In this document: piece by piece, positions 52,004 through 60,207 of the stretch
Position numbering within the stretch: position 1 is the stretch's first letter
Layout of the letters: every line of letters begins with the position of its first letter
Program-made: the position numbers and the translations under genes
Notes under the pieces: model-generated
Database searches by the model: none
The model's input: only the letters and a program-made list of their open reading frames with translations
Told to the model about the DNA's origin: nothing
Source: a bacterium
GTDB taxonomy: Bacteria; T1Sed10-126
Assembly (NCBI GenBank): GCA_003554945.1
Contig: PWHN01000044.1
Span: 38,286-102,285 of the forward strand
Reading direction: 5' to 3'
Length of the DNA stretch: 64,000 nucleotides

Positions 52004-53009
52004 AAAAGGTACGATTTGGGTAGCGGTTGATGACTACGATCGAAATTTTATCACTGGCTGTCTCGAGGCCGGTGTCGACGGTATTTACTGCGAGAAAGGC
52101 ATCGGTGAGCGAGTCGGGCAACTGGGAGTTGTGACGACTATAAGCCCGGACGGCGATCTTGTCCCCGGTGAAGATGTTACTACCGTTACAATTTCCGGCA
52201 AAGAGGACGAAGAAAAAGCATTATCCGAGGCTAAACAGCGCTATGTAATTGTGGAAACGGCCGACTGGATGATCATTCCGCTGGAAAATTTAATTGCCCA
52301 AACGGAAAATTTGTTTGCCCGTGTTGATTCGGCGGGGGACGCCCGAACTGCCCTGGAAACCCTGGAGAAAGGTGTGGACGGGGTTCTTCTTGATACTTCC
52401 AGTCTATCTGAGGTTGAACAGACGGTTGACCTGGTTAAGAATGTCGACGTCAGCTATGATCTGCAGACGGCCCGAATCACCGCGGTGAAAAAGCTCGGGC
52501 TTGGAGATCGGGTCTGTGTCGACACCTGCACTATGATGAATATGGGGGAAGGAATGTTGGTTGGTGACTCGAGCGCCGGCATGTTCCTGGTTTCTGCCGA
52601 GGTGAAAGAATCCGAATACGTCGCCTCCCGTCCCTTCCGGGTTAATGCCGGCGGAGTCCACGCTTACATTCGAGTGCCTGGCGACCGGACAAAATATCTG
52701 GCCGAACTACAGACTGGCGACGAAGTTACTGTTATCGATCATAAAGGCCGGGGTAAACCGGCAATAGTCGGTCGTTCCAAGCTGGAAAAACGGCCGTTGA
52801 TGAAGATAAACGCTGAACTGGAAACTGAGGAGGGCACGAAAGAAATATCGCTGGTTCTTCAGAACGCCGAGACTATTAACCTCGTGGCCCCGGGTGGCGA
52901 ACCCGTCTCAGTGGCACGGCTGCGGCCCGGCGATGAGGTGCTGGCCTTTTACGAAGAAGCCGGCAGACATTTTGGTGTAAAAGTAGAAGAGACTATAGCA
53001 GAGAAGTAA
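51996..53009 (+). CDS. 3-dehydroquinate synthase II (archaeal AroB')
   Basis: 337 residues. Family signatures: [53 protein letters not shown], and [22 protein letters not shown]. It oxidatively deaminates and cyclises the AroA' product to 3-dehydroquinate using NAD. CGGAGGAG lies inside the end of the aldolase gene; ATG overlaps its stop. Length is close to MJ1249. Confidence 0.93.
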   Translation: MSKKGTIWVAVDDYDRNFITGCLEAGVDGIYCEKGIGERVGQLGVVTTISPDGDLVPGEDVTTVTISGKEDEEKALSEAKQRYVIVETADWMIIPLENLIAQTENLFARVDSAGDARTALETLEKGVDGVLLDTSSLSEVEQTVDLVKNVDVSYDLQTARITAVKKLGLGDRVCVDTCTMMNMGEGMLVGDSSAGMFLVSAEVKESEYVASRPFRVNAGGVHAYIRVPGDRTKYLAELQTGDEVTVIDHKGRGKPAIVGRSKLEKRPLMKINAELETEEGTKEISLVLQNAETINLVAPGGEPVSVARLRPGDEVLAFYEEAGRHFGVKVEETIAEK

Positions 53010-53024
53010 ACTGTCCTCCTAAGA

Positions 53025-53049
53025 AATTAAGAGAACTCTTAATTTTTTA
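53025..53049 (+). terminator. Terminator of the AroA'-AroB' operon
   Basis: AAATTAAGAG, two-base loop, CTCTTAATTT and further T's: a perfect 10-base stem. It overlaps the last codons of the convergent ackA gene. Confidence 0.8.
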
Positions 53050-54256
53050 GACAGCGGTAGCAGTCGCGAGCAATCATTAGCTCTTCGTTAGTAGGTATTA
53101 CCATGAGGTCAGTGTTGCCGCTATCAGCAGAAAAATGGCCCTCCTCGCCCACTAATTCTTCATTTGCGGCGGCGTCCGGCACGATCCCCAGTCCATCCAG
53201 ACCGCTAACTGCTCGCTGGCGGACAGCGTATGAATTTTCCCCTATGCCGCCGCTAAAAACTATTGCGTCGGCAGCGTTAAGAAGTCCGTAATAGGCACAA
53301 ATATACTTCTTCAGCCGCTGACTGAAGACATCTATGGCCAGTTCGGCTCTTTCATTCCCTTCACCCATTAATCCAAGTAAAGTACGCATGTCATTCGTTT
53401 CCCCTGACAATCCAAGCAGGCCGCTTTCTTTGTTCAAAACACGATCTATTTCTTCCCGACTAAAATCTTCAAGTTGCATAATATAGGTAACTACTGCAGG
53501 GTCAAGATCTCCCGAACGTGTCCCCATAACAAGACCTTCCAGTGGGGTAAAGCCCATCGAAGTGTCAATAACCGTCTTGCCGTCAAAAGCAGCAAGAGAA
53601 GCTCCATTGCCAAGATGACAGGTTATAACCTTAATTTCAGCCGAGCTTGTGCCCAGCATATGGGCGCAGCGCCAGCGGAGATAACGATGGCTGAGCCCGT
53701 GAAAACCATAGCGTCGGATTCCGTGTTTTTCATAATATTTTCTGGGGATTGCATACATGTAAGATTTTTTAGGAAGAGTCTGGTGAACTCCAGTGTCAAA
53801 AGCGGCAATCTGCGGGGTGCCCGGAAAATGCTCACGCGCCGCCCGGATACCGGCGAGGTTGTGGGGGTTGTGAAGGGGAGCAAATTGGATACACTCTTCA
53901 ATCTGTTCCTCCACCTTTTCATCGATAACCACGGATTCACTGAGCAGCTCTCCTCCGTGAACTACCCTGTGGCCGACACCATCCAGATCTTCGATTGATT
54001 TAAGTGCCCCTGTTTCATCGCTCTCCAGGATTTGCATCGCTTTTTCGAGCGCCTCGTGGTGGTTTGTTATCTCCAGCTCTTTTTCGATGTCAAGGCCACC
54101 ATCATGAATTTCTAGGGTTGAAATATCCTGCCCTATATCCTGAACGGATCCGTGAACTAATATTTTGTCACTATTATTTAAAATCTGCTCAGAGGAGGTT
54201 TCAACAAGCTTAAACTTAAGTGAGGAGCTGCCACAATTTATGACGAGAAATAACAT
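53039..54256 (-). CDS. ackA: Acetate kinase
   Basis: 405 residues. VINCGSSSLKFKL, GHRVVHGGE, FDTGVHQTLP, GFHGLSHRYLRWRC, HLGNGAS and FSGGIGENS are the AckA/ASKHA motifs. Interconverts acetyl phosphate and acetate with ATP. The ATG at 54256 follows AAGGAG by seven bases; residues upstream are not family-like. No pta next to it. Confidence 0.96.
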   Translation of the reverse strand: MLFLVINCGSSSLKFKLVETSSEQILNNSDKILVHGSVQDIGQDISTLEIHDGGLDIEKELEITNHHEALEKAMQILESDETGALKSIEDLDGVGHRVVHGGELLSESVVIDEKVEEQIEECIQFAPLHNPHNLAGIRAAREHFPGTPQIAAFDTGVHQTLPKKSYMYAIPRKYYEKHGIRRYGFHGLSHRYLRWRCAHMLGTSSAEIKVITCHLGNGASLAAFDGKTVIDTSMGFTPLEGLVMGTRSGDLDPAVVTYIMQLEDFSREEIDRVLNKESGLLGLSGETNDMRTLLGLMGEGNERAELAIDVFSQRLKKYICAYYGLLNAADAIVFSGGIGENSYAVRQRAVSGLDGLGIVPDAAANEELVGEEGHFSADSGNTDLMVIPTNEELMIARDCYRCLKN

Positions 54257-54361
54257 TACAAATCTCCTTATGAGGTAGGGCTCGTCGAACACCGGTGCGT
54301 TTTGATAAAATTAATTAGCCAAATTTTTTATTATTCTGCCATAAAAAGGGTGAAAACGCAA

Positions 54362-54844
54362 ATGAACAGTTCCTCCCCTGTATTAATTGGATTAGGTACA
54401 AATCTTGGTCAGCGGAAAAAAAATCTTGAGCTGGCACGCGCAGAGCTGGATCGTTTTTGTGAGAAACTTGAAGCCTCCTCGATAATCGAGACGAAGCCCG
54501 TCGGTATCAGCTCAAAAAATGATTTTTTAAACCAGGTCGTCTGTCTGCACGCCGCCTCTTTTGAAACGCCGGCCGCAACACTGAAGACGTTAATAGAGTT
54601 AGAGTTGAAGCTGGGGCGTGATCGGAAGAAAAACGCTCCCGACCGGGTGATTGACCTGGATCTACTCTATTTTGGTCAACAAGTCTGCAGCAGCGAACCG
54701 ATCCTTCCCCACCCCCGGCTGCAGGAGAGACTATTTGTCTTAGAACCGCTGGTTGAGCTTGTCCCCGACTTTCGCCACCCCGTTTTTGGAAAGACTCAAC
54801 AGCAGTTACTGGCTGATCTAAAAAAAAGAAAGAGAGTCGGTTAA
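54362..54844 (+). CDS. folK: HPPK, pterin pyrophosphokinase
   Basis: 160 residues. LIGLGTNLGQRKKNLELA, QVVCLHA, LELKLGRDRKKNAPDRVIDLDLLYFG and PHPRLQERLFVLEPL match FolK. Transfers pyrophosphate to 6-hydroxymethyl-dihydropterin. The start follows AAAGGGTG; an upstream in-frame codon lies beyond this site. No folP or folB nearby. Confidence 0.94.
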   Translation: MNSSSPVLIGLGTNLGQRKKNLELARAELDRFCEKLEASSIIETKPVGISSKNDFLNQVVCLHAASFETPAATLKTLIELELKLGRDRKKNAPDRVIDLDLLYFGQQVCSSEPILPHPRLQERLFVLEPLVELVPDFRHPVFGKTQQQLLADLKKRKRVG

Positions 54845-55038
54845 TTCCTACTTTACCCCCACCTGCCCCCGGCAGCAAGAAAAATAGGGTAACCATACAT
54901 TAATTTTTCTTTCACTTGCCTCTCAAGGTGTCGAAAAATATAAGTAAGTGTCCATTTTCTAACAGCCGGTTAATAGACATAATTCGCTTCAACACAATTC
55001 ATAAAAATGAGATAATATACTATTTTGGAGGCTTTAAA

Positions 55039-55449
55039 ATGAGTACTAAACTTTATCTGGATGACGTGGTCGAAGAGACAGGGATTTCCAAACGCAACGT
55101 AAAATACTGGTGCCAGAAGTATGAACTCCCGGTTGAGAAAGATGGCCGAAAAAACGTTTACCCGGCAGATACCATAAATGCCCTGCGACTGGTCAAACTG
55201 CTCTCGGGCAGCAAGCTCTTCAACCATCGCTTTATTCGTCTTCAAATTGAGCGAGCTTTTGGACGCTCTGAGGCGGAAATTGAGTTGAGCGAAAATTATG
55301 AAAGAGCAAGAGTTGAAGGGCGTGAACTGTTGCAAAAGTTTAGCCGTCCTACTGGCACTGTTCTCCTGCCCGGATTAAGCAAACATAGGTCGGAGACAGC
55401 TGCAAGGGGCGAGGGTAAGAAAGGCGATATAGATGATGTCCTACTCTGA
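55039..55449 (+). CDS. MerR-like HTH regulator
   Basis: 136 residues. YLDDVVEETGISKRNVKYWCQKYELPVEKDGRKNVYPADTINALRLVKLL is a MerR-type winged HTH (about 5-60), followed by a helix (60-105) and an ill-defined tail. No Cys metal site. TTGGAGGCTTTAAA precedes the ATG at 55039. Its end overlaps murI by 17 bases. Confidence 0.8.
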   Translation: MSTKLYLDDVVEETGISKRNVKYWCQKYELPVEKDGRKNVYPADTINALRLVKLLSGSKLFNHRFIRLQIERAFGRSEAEIELSENYERARVEGRELLQKFSRPTGTVLLPGLSKHRSETAARGEGKKGDIDDVLL

Positions 55450-56248
55450 AACTGTTTCCCCGGTTGGTTTCTTTGATTCCGGCGTCGGCGGGCTAACCGT
55501 GTTAAGCGCCTTCCTAGAACAGGCCGGTAGTTTCCCTTTCCATTACCTGGCCGACACAGCACATTGCCCTTACGGCGACCGGCCCCTTGACGAAGTTAAA
55601 GAATACGCATTAGCAGCAACTGATTTTTTGGTTGATCAGGGCTGCGAAACAGTGGTAATGGCCTGTAACATAAGCTCCAGCATCGCTCTGGAGCGCGCAC
55701 AGCAGCGTCACCCCGACATTACGATTAGCGGACTGGTCAATGAAAACCTGGGCCGGGTCGTCGAACAGCAGGTATCCAACGACAAAGTAGGCGTGCTTGC
55801 TACGCTTGGCACTGTTAAGAGTAAGCGTTACACTGAGGTATTAAATGAATTTAACCTGGAGGTTATTCAGCAGGCCTGCTCTCCCCTGGTTCCGCTGGTT
55901 GAGGCGGGGCAGCTTGAAGGCAGAGAGGTAGAGGATACCCTCAAACCTCTACTTTTTCCCCTGCTTGAAGCCGACGTTGACGCTGTCGTGCTCGGCTGCA
56001 CTCACTATCCTTTCCTGCTTAAACCACTGAAAAAATTGCTGCCCGACGATGTCTCCGTAATTGACCCGGGGAAGGCGCTGGCTGGTTATCTGGCCCCACG
56101 TCTTTCCACAAACGGCTGCCGACAAACCAAAAATTTCTGGGCCACAGGCAGTAAAGAATCGCTGCAGGAACTTCTCCCTTACTTTTCTTTTGACGTTCCT
56201 GAAGAAATTGGTTCTGTTTCCCTGCCTCTAACATCCCCAACCACTTAA
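55433..56248 (+). CDS. murI: Glutamate racemase
   Basis: 271 residues. FFDSGVGGLTVL, DTAHCPYG and the two catalytic Cys in VMACNISSS and VLGCTHYPFL are present. Supplies D-glutamate for peptidoglycan. In the first Cys motif NIS replaces the usual NTA. Start ATG within the MerR-like gene; GCGATATAGATG. Confidence 0.95.
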   Translation: MMSYSETVSPVGFFDSGVGGLTVLSAFLEQAGSFPFHYLADTAHCPYGDRPLDEVKEYALAATDFLVDQGCETVVMACNISSSIALERAQQRHPDITISGLVNENLGRVVEQQVSNDKVGVLATLGTVKSKRYTEVLNEFNLEVIQQACSPLVPLVEAGQLEGREVEDTLKPLLFPLLEADVDAVVLGCTHYPFLLKPLKKLLPDDVSVIDPGKALAGYLAPRLSTNGCRQTKNFWATGSKESLQELLPYFSFDVPEEIGSVSLPLTSPTT

Positions 56249-56274
56249 CAAGACGTCTGAACAGCACTTTGGTT

Positions 56275-56308
56275 CCTCCCTTCAAGGGGGAAAGATGCGT
56301 TGGAGGGG
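56275..56308. repeat. Dispersed C/G-rich palindrome, short copy
   Basis: CCTCCCTTCAAGGGGGAAAGATGCGTTGGAGGGG; same family as 6072 and 48649. Confidence 0.65.
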
Positions 56309-56462
56309 TCAGAAAATCAAAAAAATCTTGATTTTAAGGCGGGAATGTCTTATATATTAATGGTAATCGCAGCAGAAAATATACCACTGGAATAAGGCGT
56401 CTAAAGGATCGGTTATAAACTATGCACTACATGTCATTCACTACCGGGGGAGAGAACCTACC

Positions 56463-57047
56463 ATGATAGACAAAGCAGACACCAGCGCGACTTCAGAAGA
56501 GAGCTATACGGAGATTCTACGCCGTTTCGAGCCTCTGCTTCGTGAAATTGCTTCTGATTATTATCTGCCCGGTGGAAATCGGGAGGATTTGCTCCAGGAG
56601 GCGAGAATAGCGCTAACCAGGGCTTACGAAAGCTACGATCCTGACTATGACGTCCCGTTTTCTGCTTTTGCTGCTCTCTGCGTGCGGAGACAATTGCAGG
56701 ATCACGTGCGCCAGCAGAGACGAAAAAAACACGAAATTCTTAACGAGTCAAACTCACTCGAGGAAGTAAAAGTGCGACCGCCTTCGGACGCTCCCGACCC
56801 CGAGAGTCAGTTGCTGGCTATGGAGACGTTGGAGTTTTTGCAAGAAGTGGCAAGTGAATCTCTTACAGAGCTGGAACAACAAGCACTGGCAGGATACCTG
56901 GCCGATGAAAGTTATCGCGAGATGGCGCAGCGCCTGGGAAAAGACGAAAAAGCTATAGACAATGCTCTCGCCCGAGCGCGACAAAAAATTGCCCGAGAAA
57001 TTGATCGTAGCCAGGTCTCACTGACTGCTTTTAGCCTTTTAAGCTAA
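56463..57047 (+). CDS. SigH-like sigma-70 family factor
   Basis: 194 residues. Region 2: YYLPGGNREDLLQEARIALTRAYESYDPDYDVPFSAFAALCVRRQLQDHVRQQRRKKH, very like Bacillus SigH (Spo0H). Region 4: LTELEQQALAGYLADESYREMAQRLGKDEKAIDNALARARQKI. Lacks regions 1.1 and 3. No anti-sigma gene adjoins. CCGGGGGAGAG before the ATG. Confidence 0.88.
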   Translation: MIDKADTSATSEESYTEILRRFEPLLREIASDYYLPGGNREDLLQEARIALTRAYESYDPDYDVPFSAFAALCVRRQLQDHVRQQRRKKHEILNESNSLEEVKVRPPSDAPDPESQLLAMETLEFLQEVASESLTELEQQALAGYLADESYREMAQRLGKDEKAIDNALARARQKIAREIDRSQVSLTAFSLLS

Positions 57048-57058
57048 CAGGGCCCCTT

Positions 57059-57796
57059 TTAATCCTCGGCACTCGTCAACCCCGGCGGGAGACCCTCGGT
57101 TTCCTGGAGGGCTCTTTGATTTTCTGCCGCTATTTCCGCCGCCTGCTGCGCCGCATTTGACTCTTCCGCCTCAGCTTCAGTTGCTTCTTCGGCGGCCTCA
57201 TCTTCTTCCATCAGACCCTCAAGCATACCGTTAAATAACGTCTGTATTTCGTTAATCAACTCGGAAAAATCACTGGTCATGCTGTCGCCCAGGATTTCAT
57301 CTGCGTTTTCAAAGCCTTCGTCAGCGGCGGCAAGAATTTCTTCAACCACTGATTCGCTGTCCTCAGCTTCTTCGGCTCCCTCCGCACCAAGAAATTGCTC
57401 TGCATAACCTAACAGTCGCCCGGCTGTGTTTTCCGGACTTATATCTCCCGTGCCGGGCTGAACCGGACTGGGTATCGGAGCATCCTGATCCGAAGCTCCA
57501 TCGAGTTGTGTGGTTAATGAAGTTCTAACTTCAGTTTCAATAATCATGTGGGCGGTGTTGTCGTTCACACCCATGCTGACGTTTTGGGAGAGATCAAGCT
57601 CAATTGCGCTTCTCCCCTCCTCGTCACCGCCTTCGACCTCAATATTCTGCTGTGCGTTTTGTTCAAAAAGTTTTTCCTGTAACTCGCCTGTCAGCGCTTC
57701 GCTACTCTCGCCACTTTCCTGGCCTTCGTTCGCGTCCGTACTGCCAGGTGGCTGTGGTAGCTGACCGGCGTTGTTTGATACTGACTCAATTCCCAT
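57059..57796 (-). CDS. DUF5610-like acidic protein
   Basis: 245 residues, very acidic. Residues about 125-200 (ENTAGRLLGYAEQFLG ... DEGFENADEILGDSM ... LINEIQTLFNGMLEG) match the pattern of DUF5610. The rest is low-complexity Glu/Ala. ATG at 57796 eight bases after GGAG; no signal peptide. Function unknown. Convergent with the sigma factor gene. Confidence 0.65.
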   Translation of the reverse strand: MGIESVSNNAGQLPQPPGSTDANEGQESGESSEALTGELQEKLFEQNAQQNIEVEGGDEEGRSAIELDLSQNVSMGVNDNTAHMIIETEVRTSLTTQLDGASDQDAPIPSPVQPGTGDISPENTAGRLLGYAEQFLGAEGAEEAEDSESVVEEILAAADEGFENADEILGDSMTSDFSELINEIQTLFNGMLEGLMEEDEAAEEATEAEAEESNAAQQAAEIAAENQRALQETEGLPPGLTSAED

Positions 57797-58142
57797 TGCA
57801 ATCACTCCGTTGAAATGTAATAAGATTTTTCCACTACTTTAATTCATCGGCTGTTCATGGGTTGAGGTTTAGCTCGTTTATAAATCAAGCAGCTGTGGCC
57901 TGGTTTGTAACCGGCTATACCTCAACTCACTACTCATCACACTCTCTATTGAGTGCTCGGGAGACTGAGTGGCCCGTTTTCGCCAAGGATTTCTATAAAG
58001 CCAAATAAGATATAGACTATCTTGCTTGCAAAACGCAAAACTTCAATGACTGGTTTGTCGGCAGCCACAATGATTTTACTTTGAATTAATCGGAAACAGG
58101 GATATAGTTTAGAAAAGAAAAAAGTTTATGGAGATGATAATT
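57797..58142. other. Intergenic region with repeat fragment
   Basis: 57895-57925 (GGCCTGGTTTGTAACCGGCTA...) matches half of the palindrome at 63906-63952. GAGTGCTCGG near 57955 matches the arm of the 10391 hairpin. No gene. Confidence 0.5.
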
Positions 58143-58745
58143 GTGAAAATAACAGTAACTTTACTGGCAGTTATTCTCATCACCGGTTGTGCCCGCTACA
58201 GACCGGCTGAACGACCGGAGTTAACAGAACCCGAATTAACTCCCACGATAACCTATCTTGACGAGACCGACGAAGCTACCGCTGAGCAGGAGAAAGAAAC
58301 AATTCGAAGCGATGCGGAGGCAATTGATGAAGTGGAGGCCAGAGTAGTAGGAGAAAATATAATTCTAACCGTCGGAGCCCACGTGCTCTTTCCTACTCTG
58401 AGCGCCGAGGTCAAGGAGAGCGCTTATCCGGTTCTTGATGAGGTGGCCAAGCTATTGCTTGATTACCCGGATCGAATGGTAATGGTCGCCGGTCACGCCG
58501 ACACACAGCCGGTTATGACCGAACGTTTCCCTTCCAACTGGGATCTGTCGGCACAGCGCGCTGTAAATGTAGTTAAATATATTCGGCACTTGCCTGAATT
58601 AGATGTCTCTCGCCTAATTGCTGCCGGCTTCGGAGAACATCATCCAGTTGCTCCCAACGATTCCCCGGAAAACAGACGTCTCAACCGGCGCGTTGAATTC
58701 ATACTTTTACCACGCTGGGAAAAGATCGAAGAGATCCGAATGTAA
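58143..58745 (+). CDS. OmpA-family lipoprotein
   Basis: 200 residues: lipobox ITGC, a linker (20-75), then an OmpA/MotB peptidoglycan-binding domain: GAHVLFPTLSAEVKESAYPVLDEVAKLLLDYPDRMVMVAGHADTQP to ENRRLNRRVEF. The GTG at 58143 is nine bases after GGAG, while ATGs upstream overlap it. Links outer membrane and wall. Confidence 0.88.
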   Translation: MKITVTLLAVILITGCARYRPAERPELTEPELTPTITYLDETDEATAEQEKETIRSDAEAIDEVEARVVGENIILTVGAHVLFPTLSAEVKESAYPVLDEVAKLLLDYPDRMVMVAGHADTQPVMTERFPSNWDLSAQRAVNVVKYIRHLPELDVSRLIAAGFGEHHPVAPNDSPENRRLNRRVEFILLPRWEKIEEIRM

Positions 58746-58804
58746 AATTGCCGGCAACATTTTTGACATTTCAGCAAAAAAATAGTAAGATTATGGTTAC
58801 TGAT

Positions 58805-58875
58805 TGGGCCGTAGCCAAAGGGTAAGGCAACGGGTTTTGGTCCCGTGACTCCAGGTTCGAATCCTGGCGGCCCAG
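58805..58875 (+). tRNA. tRNA-Gln (anticodon TTG)
   Basis: Acceptor TGGGCCG/CGGCCCA. Anticodon stem ACGGG/CCCGT encloses TTTTGGT, so the anticodon is TTG. T arm CCAGG-TTCGAAT-CCTGG. The U1-A72 pair is typical of tRNA-Gln. It ends one base before the convergent GGDEF gene. Confidence 0.95.
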
Positions 58876-58876
58876 C

Positions 58877-60142
58877 TTACTTCTTCACCACAAGCCTGTT
58901 TCTTCCCTCGTCTTTAGCCTTAAAAAGTGCGTTGTCCGCCGCGTTGAGAACTTCGTCGGGATCCTCAAATTTATCTGTTGAATCGGAAAGCCCGATGCTA
59001 ACTGTCACCTGCTTCCAGAGCACTTTTTTCGCTCGTTTGCTCTTCCTTGTCACTCCGACCCTGTTGTTTTCCACCGCCGTGCGAATACCCTGCAGTTCCG
59101 CTTCTACTTCCTCCACATGCAAACCAGGATAAATTAATGTAAATTCCTCGCCTCCAAACCGGTAGGCGGTGGCGCTGGACTCTTTTTCTAACAGCTCGGC
59201 TACCTGCTGCAGCACGCGGTCTCCGGCGTCGTGACCATACTGATCGTTAAATTTTTTAAAATGGTCGATATCAATCATTGCTATGGAATAGACGCCCCGC
59301 AATCGGCTTAATTTTTCATTCAGTGCCATTCTGCCGCGAATTTGAGTCAAAGGATCAAGATAAGCCTTATTCCAGGCGTGAGCAACACTTATAACAAGCA
59401 CAAACAGCCAGCTTGTAGCAAGCAGCCACAGATTGAAAGAATCAAGCTGTTCTGATTTGCCAACGCCTAAAAAAGGTACGGCTGCGCCAAGAGCAATCCA
59501 GAAGAGAAAAAATTGATTGTGGACATAGAAGGAACGCTCAAGCTTGAAAAGCAAGACAAAGGCCAGAAAAAGTAGCAGTCCGGCGGGTAAAACAGGAATA
59601 CTTAGATCTAACCCTATGAACGGCAGAGGCAGCAACAGCTCACTGGACAGTAAAATATTTGACGTCGTTTTAAAACCAAGGGCAAAAGCGGGCCAGAGCA
59701 GTGTGAAAAAAATTGTGAGCGCAAACAGGTAGACCAGTGTTAGACCGGTAAAAACGTCTCTTTCCCGAGTAACATGGATAAAAATAACAAGCAGCGGAAC
59801 TATTAACGGTAGCGTCGATAGATGCGCCGCTATCAGTTCCACGAATATCTCTGGCAGCGAGATTAACACCTGGAATTGTTGCACTGCAGTAGCCAGTGTA
59901 ACAAGTAGCACCAGCCAGCCGGTTACAAAGAGACGCACGGAATTAAAATAGAGGTTAAGCAGCAACGCACAGATTATTATCAGTAACCCGGCAGAAAAAA
60001 TTACTGCCGCATGACGCGGCGAGGTAAAATCTACCAGTTGAAGACTTTCGGGCAGGTAAACAGCCATCAGAACAAGCAATGGAAAAAAGAGGTTCTTGAA
60101 AAAAGCCTTTTTTTCCACTGCCCCGCTATTGTTTATAAACAA
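58877..60142 (-). CDS. Membrane diguanylate cyclase
   Basis: 421 residues: nine or so membrane helices (15-260), then a GGDEF domain with DPLTQIRGRMALNEKL, DIDHFKKFNDQYGHDAGD and the active site GGEEF (330-334). Makes cyclic di-GMP. An RxxD inhibitory site is not evident. TTG start eight bases after GAGGAG. Single gene. Confidence 0.92.
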   Translation of the reverse strand: MFINNSGAVEKKAFFKNLFFPLLVLMAVYLPESLQLVDFTSPRHAAVIFSAGLLIIICALLLNLYFNSVRLFVTGWLVLLVTLATAVQQFQVLISLPEIFVELIAAHLSTLPLIVPLLVIFIHVTRERDVFTGLTLVYLFALTIFFTLLWPAFALGFKTTSNILLSSELLLPLPFIGLDLSIPVLPAGLLLFLAFVLLFKLERSFYVHNQFFLFWIALGAAVPFLGVGKSEQLDSFNLWLLATSWLFVLVISVAHAWNKAYLDPLTQIRGRMALNEKLSRLRGVYSIAMIDIDHFKKFNDQYGHDAGDRVLQQVAELLEKESSATAYRFGGEEFTLIYPGLHVEEVEAELQGIRTAVENNRVGVTRKSKRAKKVLWKQVTVSIGLSDSTDKFEDPDEVLNAADNALFKAKDEGRNRLVVKK

Positions 60143-60207
60143 GTTTTATCTCCTCTCTTAAGGCTGGCCCAGAACCTTCCGACGTTATTCCCTCTCTCCT
60201 TCCCCCC

